DNA of 64,000 nt. Origin: Antarcticimicrobium sp. (GTDB taxonomy: Bacteria; Pseudomonadota; Alphaproteobacteria; Rhodobacterales; Rhodobacteraceae). The notes beneath the pieces are model-generated. The model worked only from the letters and a program-made list of their open reading frames with translations, did no database searches and was not told the origin of the DNA. Position 1 is the first letter of the stretch. Each line of letters opens with the position of its first letter. The position numbers and the translations under genes were made by a program. The DNA is taken from contig NZ_JARGPK010000056.1 in the NCBI RefSeq assembly GCF_029212575.1, forward strand, positions 1-64,000, in the 5' to 3' direction. Of this stretch, positions 27,520-34,923 are shown one piece after another.

Positions 27520-28564
27520 ACGGATCTTCGGCTGGCTCGGCCGGCCGCTGCAATCGGTTCACTCCGCCGAGACGCGCCACCGTGAGTCGCTGGTCCATGT
27601 CATCATCCTCGATGGCACCATGTCGTCTCTCGAACCGGGGCACGAGACCCACGCTGGCGTCACCTATCGGCTGTGCCGCGAGATGGGCGCGCAGGTCTCG
27701 GTCTATTACGAGGCCGGGGTACAGTTGCCGGGTTGGCGCGCCGCGCCCGACGTGCTGCTGGGACGCGGCATCAACCGCCAGATCCGCCGTGCCTATGGCT
27801 ATCTTGCCTCGCGCTATCACACCGGTGACCGGATCTTCCTGATGGGGTACTCGCGCGGCGCCTATGCGGTGCGCTCGCTGGCCGGGGTGATCGACCGGGT
27901 CGGGCTGCTGCGCGCCGATTGCGCCACCGAGCGCAATGTCCGCACCATCTATCGCCATTACCAGGACGATCCCGACAGCGATTTCTCCAGTGCTTTCGCC
28001 CGCGCCCATTGCCATGAGGCGGTCAGCATCGAGATGGTCGGCGTCTGGGACACGGTCAAGGCGCTGGGCCTGCGCCTGCCGTTCCTGTGGAAATGGTCCG
28101 AGGCGCAGCATTCCTTTCACAGCCACACCCTGGGAAAGAGCATCTGCAACGGCTTTCACGCGCTGGCCCTGGACGAGACGCGCGAGGTGTTCGCGCCCGA
28201 ACTCTGGACCTGCCCGCCGGATTGGAACGGCCGCGTCGAGCAGGTTTGGTTCCGCGGGGCGCATGGCGATGTGGGCGGCCAGCTTGGCGGCTACGAGGTG
28301 GCGCGACCGCTGGCTAATATCTCTCTGGTGTGGATGCTGGATCGGGCCGAGACCTGCGGGCTGCCGCTGCCGCGGGGCTGGCGGGCGCGGTTCCACATCG
28401 ACCCCGACGCGCCCTCGGTCGGCACCTGGCGCGGCTGGGGCAAGATGTTCCTGCTGCGCCGCCGCCGGGTGGTGGGCCGCGATCCCTCCGAACGCCTGCA
28501 CGATAGCGTGCGAACGCAGATCCCGGGCGTCTCCCCGCCCGGGACCAGCGCGCCCGTAGGCTGA
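27497..28564 (+). CDS. DUF2235 alpha/beta hydrolase (Tle1-like)
   Basis: 355 residues from the ATG at 27497, inside the last codons of the CoxL-like gene. DUF2235 proteins are alpha/beta hydrolases related to the Tle1 phospholipase effectors of type VI secretion. The nucleophile elbow is LMGYSRGAYAVRSLAG (G-x-S-x-G), preceded by HVIILDGTMSSL. FRGAHGDVGGQLGG and the late RLHDSV supply the probable acid and histidine. It has no signal peptide and no type VI genes nearby, so a housekeeping lipase or esterase role is as likely as an effector. Overlap suggests translational coupling to the molybdenum enzyme. Confidence 0.85.
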   Translation: MVLKRLRERIFGWLGRPLQSVHSAETRHRESLVHVIILDGTMSSLEPGHETHAGVTYRLCREMGAQVSVYYEAGVQLPGWRAAPDVLLGRGINRQIRRAYGYLASRYHTGDRIFLMGYSRGAYAVRSLAGVIDRVGLLRADCATERNVRTIYRHYQDDPDSDFSSAFARAHCHEAVSIEMVGVWDTVKALGLRLPFLWKWSEAQHSFHSHTLGKSICNGFHALALDETREVFAPELWTCPPDWNGRVEQVWFRGAHGDVGGQLGGYEVARPLANISLVWMLDRAETCGLPLPRGWRARFHIDPDAPSVGTWRGWGKMFLLRRRRVVGRDPSERLHDSVRTQIPGVSPPGTSAPVG

Positions 28565-28577
28565 CGATGCGCGGGGC

Positions 28578-29084
28578 TCAGACCTGCGGCGGCGGTTGCA
28601 GCACGATGCAGGTGGTCGAGCCGGTGGCGTAAAGCTTGCCGTCCTCGATCCCCCGGATCTCGCCATGTGCCACGCCGGTTGAGCGGCCCACGTGATCGAT
28701 CACGCCGATGCAGTCCACCTCGGTTCCCAGCGGGATCGAGCGCAGGATATTTATCTTGTATTCCAGGGTGGTATAGGCCGCGCCCTTGGGCACCATGGTT
28801 TGAACCGCGCAGGCCATCGCGCTGTCCAGAAGGGTGCCGTACCAGCCGCCATGCACCGTGCCCAGCGGGTTGGTGTAATCGAAGGTGGGCGTTCCGCGGA
28901 ACACCACGCGGCCCTTGTCGACCGAATGCAGGTGGTAGCCCAGCGTCCTTGAGATCGGTGGCGCGGGCAGGGTTCCGTCGCGGATGCCGCGCATGAACTC
29001 CTCTCCCGACATGCTGGCCATGTCGGCGGGGCCGAGAAGCTCCTCGGGGCCCTTCGCGAAATTCGGGGGTGTCGCCTGATTCAT
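28578..29084 (-). CDS. PaaI family acyl-CoA thioesterase
   Basis: 168 residues from the ATG at 29084, with GGAGGG upstream; an ATG at 29096 precedes the binding site and is rejected. A single hotdog domain fills residues about 55-160, with the active-site segment NPLGTVHGGWYGTLLDSAM typical of PaaI-like thioesterases. A helical N-terminal extension (about 1-45) is unusual in length. It should hydrolyse an acyl- or aryl-CoA ester; the substrate is unknown. It converges with the DUF2235 gene. Confidence 0.88.
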   Translation of the reverse strand: MNQATPPNFAKGPEELLGPADMASMSGEEFMRGIRDGTLPAPPISRTLGYHLHSVDKGRVVFRGTPTFDYTNPLGTVHGGWYGTLLDSAMACAVQTMVPKGAAYTTLEYKINILRSIPLGTEVDCIGVIDHVGRSTGVAHGEIRGIEDGKLYATGSTTCIVLQPPPQV

Positions 29085-29141
29085 CCTGCCCTCCATACTG
29101 ACAAAGGGCAGGCTAGCAGCCCGCCGGGCGCGGGCAAGCCG

Positions 29142-30011
29142 TTACGCCACGTTCTCGAGGCTGACCTTGGGGGTGACCCCCAGCGCGTGGCAGACATCGC
29201 GGGTCAGTTCGGGGCGGTTGAGCGTGTAGAAGTGCAGCCTGTCGACGCCGCCCTCCAGCAATTCGCTGCACAGTTCGGCGCAGATCGCGGTGGCCAGCAG
29301 ATCCTCGCGCCCGTCGCGCACCGCCTTTTCAAAGGCGTCCTCGACCCATTGCGGGATCTTGGTGCCGCAGCTGCGGGCAAAGTTGCGCGCGCCCTTCCAG
29401 TTCTCGATCGGCAGCACGCCGGGGGTGATCTTCGCCCCGTCGATGCCGGCCTTTTCGCAGGCGTCGCGGAACCGGAAAAAGCTTTCGGATTCGAAGAAAA
29501 ATTGCGTCAGCGCCTCGTTCGCGCCGGCGTCGAGCTTGCGCTTGAGCCAATCGATGTCGGCCTGCGCGTTGGCGGCCTCGGGATGGGTGTCGGGATAGGC
29601 GCCGACGCGGATGGTGAACTTGCCGGTCGCGGCCAGCGCCTCGATCAGCTCGACCGAGTTGGCAAAGCCGCCGGGATAGGGGGTAAACTTTCCCTCGCCC
29701 TTGGGCGGATCGCCGCGCAGCGCGACGATCTCGGTCACGCCGGCCTTGGCAAAACCGTCAGCGATTTCAAGGGTTTCCTCCTTGGTGGCATTCACGCAAG
29801 TCAGATGCGCCGCGACATTCAGGCCAGAGGATTTGTGCAGCGTCGCCACCGCGTCGCGGGTCAGATCCCGCGTCGTGCCGCCGGCGCCATAGGTGACCGA
29901 GACGAACCGCGGGTCGAGCGGCGCCAGAACCTGCACCGTGTCCCAGAGCCGGAAAGAGGCCTGCAGGGTCTGCGGCGGGAAGAACTCAAACGAAACTTCG
30001 GGGGCTTTCAT
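29142..30011 (-). CDS. metF: methylenetetrahydrofolate reductase
   Basis: 289 residues from the ATG at 30011, which has AAGGA about 11 bases upstream; an ATG at 30023 has none. It reduces 5,10-methylene- to 5-methyl-tetrahydrofolate for methionine synthesis. The TIM-barrel flavoprotein motifs are EVSFEFFPPQT, SVTYGAGGTTRD, AHLTCVNATKEE, EIVALRGDPP and TQFFFESESFFRF. It is divergent from a metR-like regulator with an inverted repeat between them, so regulation by homocysteine-responsive LysR control is likely. Confidence 0.96.
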   Translation of the reverse strand: MKAPEVSFEFFPPQTLQASFRLWDTVQVLAPLDPRFVSVTYGAGGTTRDLTRDAVATLHKSSGLNVAAHLTCVNATKEETLEIADGFAKAGVTEIVALRGDPPKGEGKFTPYPGGFANSVELIEALAATGKFTIRVGAYPDTHPEAANAQADIDWLKRKLDAGANEALTQFFFESESFFRFRDACEKAGIDGAKITPGVLPIENWKGARNFARSCGTKIPQWVEDAFEKAVRDGREDLLATAICAELCSELLEGGVDRLHFYTLNRPELTRDVCHALGVTPKVSLENVA

Positions 30012-30060
30012 CGGTCGAAACATCCTTTGGATTTCGGCCCTTGTTGCATGTCCGGCATTG

Positions 30061-30073
30061 TGAGACAAACTCA
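30061..30073. promoter_or_regulatory. MetR-type operator candidate TGAGACAAACTCA
   Basis: A perfect TGAG-N5-CTCA dyad in the 96-base metF/metR intergenic region. It matches the geometry of the enterobacterial MetR box (TGAA-N5-TTCA). A related half-site (CTCATAATTCTCA) overlaps its right side. Binding is inferred. Confidence 0.55.
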
Positions 30074-30107
30074 TAATTCTCAACAACAACATGAACAAGG
30101 CGGTGGG

Positions 30108-31013
30108 ATGCATATCGAGTTCCGGCATCTGCGCACGATCAAGGCGATCCATGATTTCGGCGGGCTGGCGCGGGCGGCCGAGCAACTGAACATCACGCAA
30201 AGCGCTTTAAGTCATCAAATCAAGGGGTTGGAGGATCAAGCTGGAGTCGAACTGTTCATCCGCCGGTCGAAACCGATGAAGCTGTCGCCGGCCGGGCTGC
30301 GGCTGCTGCGGCTGGCCGAGCAGATCCTGCCGCAGGTCGAGGCGATGGAGGCCGAGTTCAGCGCGCTGCGCTCGGGCGAGACCGGGCGGATGCATATCGC
30401 CATTGAATGCCACGCCTGTTTCGAATGGCTGTTCCCGGTGCTGGAGGCGTTCCGAAAGACCTGGCCGGACGTGGATGTGGACATCCGCCCCGGCCTCGCC
30501 TTCGACGCGCTGCCGGCGCTGCAAAAGGAGGAGGTCGATCTGGTCGTTTCCTCGGACCCGGAGGATATCGCCGGGGTGGAATTCGTGGAACTCTTTGATT
30601 ACGCGCCTGTTTTCGTGGCTGCGTCGCAGCATCCGCTGGCGTCCAAACCTTACATCGAGGCCGAGGATTTCCGCGACCAGACCCTGATCACCTACCCGGT
30701 GGAGCGGTCGCGGCTGGACGTGTTCAGCCAGCTTCTGACCCCCGCCGGGGTCAGCCCCAAGGCGCTGCGTCCGGTGGAACTGACGGCGGTGATCCTGCTG
30801 CTGGTGGCCTCGAACCGGGGCATCTCGGTGCTGCCCGACTGGGTGGTGCGCGAGGTGAAATACAGCTCGGATTACGTCACCCGGCCGCTGACCAGGGACG
30901 GCATCACCCGGCGGCTTTATGCTGCGGTGCGCAGCGACGACCGGGAAAAACCCTTTGTGAAGGAGCTGATCTCGCTGGCCCGGCAGGAGGCGAGAAAGCT
31001 GCAATCCGCCTGA
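30108..31013 (+). CDS. metR: LysR family regulator, MetR-like
   Basis: 301 residues from the ATG at 30108. The N-terminal winged helix-turn-helix (LRTIKAIHDFGGLARAAEQL, then ITQSALSHQIKGLE) is typical of LysR proteins. The effector domain (about 92-295) contains IECHACFEWLFPVLEAFR and LLVASNRGISVLPDW, as in MetR. Divergence from metF and the operator between them support the assignment. It probably activates metF, with homocysteine as coinducer in known MetR proteins. Confidence 0.88.
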   Translation: MHIEFRHLRTIKAIHDFGGLARAAEQLNITQSALSHQIKGLEDQAGVELFIRRSKPMKLSPAGLRLLRLAEQILPQVEAMEAEFSALRSGETGRMHIAIECHACFEWLFPVLEAFRKTWPDVDVDIRPGLAFDALPALQKEEVDLVVSSDPEDIAGVEFVELFDYAPVFVAASQHPLASKPYIEAEDFRDQTLITYPVERSRLDVFSQLLTPAGVSPKALRPVELTAVILLLVASNRGISVLPDWVVREVKYSSDYVTRPLTRDGITRRLYAAVRSDDREKPFVKELISLARQEARKLQSA

Positions 31014-31037
31014 GGATAAGTACGTTTCACAGCGTGG

Positions 31038-31109
31038 ATTGTACAATTCTCGGGGGATGAATTGCGGTGAAATTCCAGATTTGGGGAGTTTTTGGTGTGA
31101 ATTGTACAA
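31038..31109. repeat. two ATTGTACAA palindromic motifs in the metR/exchanger intergenic region
   Basis: ATTGTACAAT (perfect 10-bp palindrome) at 31038-31047 and ATTGTACAA at 31101-31109, 63 bases apart, both preceded by GTG and followed closely by a run of C or G. They lie in the 110 bases between two converging genes, where a promoter is not expected. They might be a repeated binding site or arms of an RNA hairpin. Function is unknown. Confidence 0.4.
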
Positions 31110-31123
31110 CCCCCATGTTGCCC

Positions 31124-32089
31124 CTATGGCAGGGCTGCAACCAGCGCGGCGAGATAGGCGACATATCCGAGCACCAGCAGCGCCCCCTCGTGTCGCCCGA
31201 TGCGCCAGCCGGTGCGGGCGACGAACACCAGTGCAGCGGTCGCCGCCAGCATCACCCAGATATCGCCCCGGATGATCTGTTCCGGAACCGTGACCGGCCG
31301 CAAGAGGGCGGTGACGCCGAGGATGCCGAGGATGTTGAAGATGTTGGAGCCGACCACGTTGCCAAAGGCGACCTCGCCCTCGCCTTTGCGGGCGGCGATG
31401 ACCGAGGTGATCAGTTCGGGCATGGAGGTGCCCAACGCGACCACGGTCAGGCCGATCACCGCCTCGGGCACGCCGAGCCCGGTGGCCAGAGAAACCGCGC
31501 CGGTGACCAGCAACCGCGCCGCGCCGATGGTCAGCGCCAGCCCGGCGAGCAGAGCCAGCCAGGCGCGCCAGACGGGCAGCGCGGCGGGCGGCGCGACGAC
31601 CTCGGCCTCGGCGGCGTAGATCCCGGCGGCCGGGGTGGGGCGGCGCCGTTCGAGGATCAGCGTTGCTGCGACATAGGCGATGAGCAGCAGCAGGAACCCG
31701 ACGCCGATCGGGCGCCCGATATTGCCGACGAGCACGACGGCGAGCGCCAGCAGCGAGACCAGAACGAGGACGCCGCCATCGCGGCGCAGCGCGGCGGGGG
31801 CGATCGCCATCGGGGCCAGCAGGACGGCGGTGCCGAGGATCAGCAGGATGTTGACGATATTGGAGCCCACCACGTTGCCCACGGCGATGCCGGGCGAGCC
31901 GGCAAAGGCGGCCTGCACGCTGGTCACCAGTTCGGGGGTGGAGGTTCCGAAGCCGACGAGGGTCAGCCCGATCACCATCGGCGAGAGCCCGGCGCGCCGG
32001 GCCACGGCAACAGCGCCGCGCACCAGCATTTCGCCGCCCAGCACAAGGCCGACAAGCCCGGCGATCAGGTAGAGAAGATCGGTGGTCAT
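31124..32089 (-). CDS. sodium/calcium exchanger-type antiporter (CaCA, YrbG-like)
   Basis: 321 residues with about ten membrane helices. The two alpha-repeats that form the ion pathway are GTSTPELVTSVQAA with GNVVGSNIVN in the first half and GTSMPELITSVIAA with GNVVGSNIFN in the second. The internal duplication is inverted in the membrane. It exchanges sodium or protons for calcium or a similar cation; specificity is not deducible. It lies immediately downstream of the duplicated gene end at 32175 on the minus strand. Confidence 0.93.
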   Translation of the reverse strand: MTTDLLYLIAGLVGLVLGGEMLVRGAVAVARRAGLSPMVIGLTLVGFGTSTPELVTSVQAAFAGSPGIAVGNVVGSNIVNILLILGTAVLLAPMAIAPAALRRDGGVLVLVSLLALAVVLVGNIGRPIGVGFLLLLIAYVAATLILERRRPTPAAGIYAAEAEVVAPPAALPVWRAWLALLAGLALTIGAARLLVTGAVSLATGLGVPEAVIGLTVVALGTSMPELITSVIAARKGEGEVAFGNVVGSNIFNILGILGVTALLRPVTVPEQIIRGDIWVMLAATAALVFVARTGWRIGRHEGALLVLGYVAYLAALVAALP

Positions 32090-32174
32090 GGTCCTGCCCG
32101 TTCAGATAGTGACAGGAGAAGGGTGGAGAGGACGGGCGGCGCTTTCAAGGGGCGCGCGCCCGCCATCCGTGGAT

Positions 32175-32215
32175 TCAGATCAGCTTGACGATCTGCTTGC
32201 CCCTGTTGCCGCCCT
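32175..32215. repeat. displaced copy of the oxidoreductase 3' end (left copy of a 41-bp direct repeat)
   Basis: 41 bases match 32877-32917 with 38 identities, the first 27 perfect. Read on the minus strand it still encodes GNRGKQIVKLI and a stop, the C-terminus of the oxidoreductase gene 0.7 kb away, but with no gene body. Similarity stops sharply at both ends. The two terminal bases of the HEPN-like gene's stop codon lie in it. Confidence 0.85.
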
Positions 32216-32759
32216 ACGTCGCCTCAGACCGGAGGCGCTGTCGAGCCACTTTCACGGAGTCTTCCAACCCCAAAATCTCGCTTAGTTTTCCCCTCGATTC
32301 ATCAATGTCTGTGGCCAGTTGAATGAGTTCTTCGCTTGAGACGCTTTTCGCAAGCGGACCATTCACGTTGCCATTGTCATCTGCATCTTTCCAAGTTTTT
32401 CGGTCATAGAAGCGGATAAGAACTTTGCCGTCACCCTTTCGCTCGTAGACACCGTGGCAAAGGCTGTTTCTCCATGTCCTGAAGTCCTCGAGAAAATGGC
32501 GAACTTGGTCCTGTTCGGGCTGTGGAAGTGCTTGAAGCCTTGGATGCAGAAGAAGAAAATCGGCCAGTGTTTTACTGTTAACTTGGGTGCCCTCCTGGGC
32601 AGTTTCTTGGGGAATGCTTAGCTGATCTTGTTCGGAGGGAATTTTTGTCTCAACTGTCCACACCTTTCGGAGAAAATTCTCAAAATGTGAACAGGCGACC
32701 ACGGCCATTCCGATCGCGTGGAAGTCTCTTGGGGACAATGTTTGAGGTATTCCATTCAT
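32214..32759 (-). CDS. HEPN-like protein of unknown function, probably acquired
   Basis: 181 residues; the start at 32759 has an excellent site (GAGGAGG, 8 bases). It is helical throughout. RTWRNSLCHGVY contains R97-x4-H102, with an asparagine after the arginine, the pattern of HEPN ribonuclease active sites; an upstream helix (VVACSHFENFLRKVW) is also HEPN-like. HEPN proteins often act as RNases in toxin-antitoxin and antiviral systems, but no antitoxin such as an MNT nucleotidyltransferase is adjacent. GC is visibly lower than in neighbours. The gene lies between duplicated 3' ends of the next gene. A defence or toxin role is inference; the motif match is by eye. Confidence 0.7.
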   Translation of the reverse strand: MNGIPQTLSPRDFHAIGMAVVACSHFENFLRKVWTVETKIPSEQDQLSIPQETAQEGTQVNSKTLADFLLLHPRLQALPQPEQDQVRHFLEDFRTWRNSLCHGVYERKGDGKVLIRFYDRKTWKDADDNGNVNGPLAKSVSSEELIQLATDIDESRGKLSEILGLEDSVKVARQRLRSEAT

Positions 32760-32837
32760 GCCTTGATCCTCCTCAGTGCGAATGACTTTAACTGGCGCCG
32801 CCGGCCTTGGGGCCGGGCGAGAAGGTGGGCGGGTGTC

Positions 32838-32864
32838 GACCCCGGATCAAGTCCGGGGTGACAG
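32838..32864 (-). repeat. alphaproteobacterial dispersed palindromic repeat
   Basis: A 27-base palindromic unit (CCCCGGA and TCCGGGG around TCAAG, flanked by GAC/GTGACAG). It belongs to the same family as the two units at 63585-63656. Here it is upstream of the HEPN-like gene, inside the segment bounded by the duplicated gene end. Confidence 0.65.
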
Positions 32865-32876
32865 GGAGGGGTGCCC

Positions 32877-32917
32877 TCAGATCAGCTTGACGATCTGCTT
32901 GCCGACGTTGCCGCCCT
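32877..32917. repeat. right copy of the 41-bp direct repeat (true oxidoreductase 3' end)
   Basis: This copy is the genuine last codons and stop of the oxidoreductase gene (GNVGKQIVKLI). It differs from the left copy at three positions near 32904-32906. Presence of an intact gene end here and an orphan copy on the far side of the HEPN-like gene is the basis for calling an insertion. Confidence 0.85.
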
Positions 32918-33917
32918 TGAGCAACGCCATGAAAGTGGCCGGCGCGTTTTCCAGCCCCTCGGCGATATCCTCCAGATAGGCAATCTCGCCGCCCAGCACC
33001 TTCGGCGCGATCTCCTGCAGGAACTGCGGGTAGCGGTCGAAATGGTTGGAGATGATGAAGCCGTTGACCGAGAGGAACTTCACCAGGATGTTGCGCCACA
33101 AGCCGGGCGCGGTGAGCCCCTCGTCGCGGGCCCCGGCGCCGAGGCCGCCGGCGTTGTACCAGGCGATCATGCCGCAGATCGGGATGCGGCCGTGATTGTT
33201 CATCAGCGGCATCACCGCCTCGAGCACCTTGCCGCCGACGTTCTCGAAATAGATGTCGACGCCGTCGGGGCATTCGCCCTTGAGCGCGGCGCGCAGATCG
33301 CGGGCGCTGTCATGGGCGCGGTGGTCGAGGCAGGCGTCGAAGCCGAATTTTTCGGTCGCCAGCTTGCATTTGTCGGCGCCGCCGGCGATGCCGACAGTGC
33401 GCAGGCCGGCAAGGCGTGCCACCTGTCCCACCATCGAGCCGACCGGGCCGGTGGCGGCGGCGACGACCAGCGTCTCGCCCGCCTTGGGCTTGCCGTACTC
33501 GGTCAGCCCGTGCCAGCCGGTGAAGCCCGGCATGCCGAGCACGCCCAAGGCGGTGGTGATCGGCGCCTGTGCCGGGTCGAGCTTGCGCAGCTGGTTGCCG
33601 GGCAGACAGCCGTGGGTGGCCCAGCCGAACATGCCAAAGGCGAAATCGCCGGGTTTGAAATGCGGGCTGTTCGAGGCGATCACCTCGCCCACGGCGCCAG
33701 CCTCCATGGTGCCGCCGATCGGCACCGGGGCGGCATAGGACTTGGCGTCGTCCATGCGCCCGCGCATGTAAGGGTCCAGAGACATGTAGTGGCTGCGCAC
33801 CAGAACCTCGCCCTCGCCCGGGGTCGGGATCGGGGCGGATTCATAGCTGAAATTGTCGGGGCCCGGGGCGCCCTCGGGCCGGCTGGCCAGGGCGACGCGG
33901 TACATCTGATCTGTCAT
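32877..33917 (-). CDS. NADP-dependent oxidoreductase, MDR/zinc-independent type (CurA-like)
   Basis: 346 residues from the ATG at 33917, preceded by AAGGAGG; an ATG at 33974 is rejected. It is a medium-chain reductase without zinc ligands: GroES-like N-terminal domain with MSLDPYMRGRM, then the Rossmann domain with VVAAATGPVGSMVGQ and YFENVGG. This is the leukotriene B4 dehydrogenase / CurA group, which reduces double bonds of enones. The substrate is unknown. Its last 41 bases are duplicated beyond the HEPN-like gene. Confidence 0.9.
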   Translation of the reverse strand: MTDQMYRVALASRPEGAPGPDNFSYESAPIPTPGEGEVLVRSHYMSLDPYMRGRMDDAKSYAAPVPIGGTMEAGAVGEVIASNSPHFKPGDFAFGMFGWATHGCLPGNQLRKLDPAQAPITTALGVLGMPGFTGWHGLTEYGKPKAGETLVVAAATGPVGSMVGQVARLAGLRTVGIAGGADKCKLATEKFGFDACLDHRAHDSARDLRAALKGECPDGVDIYFENVGGKVLEAVMPLMNNHGRIPICGMIAWYNAGGLGAGARDEGLTAPGLWRNILVKFLSVNGFIISNHFDRYPQFLQEIAPKVLGGEIAYLEDIAEGLENAPATFMALLKGGNVGKQIVKLI

Positions 33918-34012
33918 GGCGTTTCCTCCTTCGCGCTTTGGCGCAACGGTGGCGGTCATCGGCGGGCTTGGCAAGCGGGCCGGGGGGTAACGTGGCGGCA
34001 GAGGGATGGTGC

Positions 34013-34426
34013 CTAGCGGGAAAAGATCCCGTCGAAATCGGCAAATCCCTTGATCTCGATCGGGTTTCCGGACGGATCGAAAAAGAACATGGTGCGTTGC
34101 TCGCCCGGCTCCCCTTCAAAGCGGATCACCGGGGGAATGTCGAAGTCGATCCCCTCGCGTTCCAGCCGCGCCGAAAGCGCCAGCCAGGTGTCGAGTGGCA
34201 GCACCGCGCCCATGTGCGGCATCATCACCATGTGATCGCCCACCTTGCCGCTGCGCGTGGTCGCAAACGGCTCGCCCCGGTGCAGCGAGAGCTGATGGCC
34301 GAAGAAATCGAAATCCACCCATGTCTCGGTGCTGCGCCCCTCGGCGCAGCCCAGCACGCGGCCGTAGAAATCGCGCGCGGCGTCGAGATCGCGCACATGG
34401 ATGGCAAGGTGAAAGACAGAGTTCAT
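34013..34426 (-). CDS. VOC family (glyoxalase/dioxygenase-fold) protein
   Basis: 137 residues, a single VOC domain with two beta-alpha-beta-beta-beta units. Candidate metal ligands are the early FHLAIHVRDLDAAR histidine, the HQLSLH segment and the terminal FFFDPSGNPIEIKGF glutamate. Such proteins are metal-dependent lyases, isomerases or dioxygenases; sequence alone does not choose. It is followed on the same strand by the oxidoreductase gene (95 bases) and could share its transcript. Confidence 0.87.
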   Translation of the reverse strand: MNSVFHLAIHVRDLDAARDFYGRVLGCAEGRSTETWVDFDFFGHQLSLHRGEPFATTRSGKVGDHMVMMPHMGAVLPLDTWLALSARLEREGIDFDIPPVIRFEGEPGEQRTMFFFDPSGNPIEIKGFADFDGIFSR

Positions 34427-34450
34427 GCCGGTGTCCTTGATGTTCAGGTC

Positions 34451-34822
34451 TTACAGGTAGCCGCGCCAGACCAGCACCGCGATCAGCAGCGCCGCAAAGG
34501 CCAGCATGTTGAAGACAAGACCGCCCAGCATCCCCAGCCACCAGCCCTTGCGCCGGTCGGCGAGGTCGATGGCGTTGAGGTGGGCCTCCACCTCGCGCGC
34601 GGCCTTGTCCAGCGCATCGGCGTCCAGCGTCAGTCGCAGGCGGGGGTGGGCGGCAAAGGGCTCCGCCTCGGCCAGGCGGGCGGCCTGGGCCCGGATCCGG
34701 CGGGGCAACTGGTGGCGCGCCTGGTGCAGCGCCGCGCGCAGGGTGGCGCCGCGCGCGCCCAGACGGGCCTGCATCAGCGCGGTGATCCCGGCGATCCGGT
34801 CTGGGGTCTGGGCGTGGGTCAT
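34451..34822 (-). CDS. small tail-anchored membrane protein of unknown function
   Basis: 123 residues. Residues 1-90 are helical and rich in alanine, arginine and glutamate. One membrane helix at about 97-117 (WLGMLGGLVFNMLAFAALLI) leaves only a few residues outside. This is a tail-anchored plan with the bulk in the cytoplasm. I recognise no family. It is 24 bases upstream of the VOC gene on the same strand, so the two are probably cotranscribed. Confidence 0.65.
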   Translation of the reverse strand: MTHAQTPDRIAGITALMQARLGARGATLRAALHQARHQLPRRIRAQAARLAEAEPFAAHPRLRLTLDADALDKAAREVEAHLNAIDLADRRKGWWLGMLGGLVFNMLAFAALLIAVLVWRGYL

Positions 34823-34923
34823 CGGCGGCTCTCCTGCCCGGGTAATCTAGCGGCGCGGGGCGGGGGCCTCAATGGGGGGCGTTGGGTCTGGCCCTTGCCC
34901 CCGGCAGAGGCTATCACGGCGCC

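Larger units (their letters stand above)
32202..32876. mobile_element. candidate single-gene cassette bounded by a duplicated gene end
   Basis: The segment between the two 41-bp copies holds only the HEPN-like gene, a strong ribosome binding site and one dispersed palindromic repeat. A gene inserted at the 3' end of another gene with regeneration of that end is the pattern left by site-specific integration. No recombinase is encoded inside, so mobilisation would have to be in trans or the segment is a remnant. The boundary and mechanism are inferred. Confidence 0.45.

Noticed and set aside
29187-30107. A long N-terminal extension of the metR-like regulator
   Set aside because: The upstream part is antisense to metF; the LysR helix-turn-helix begins right at 30108.
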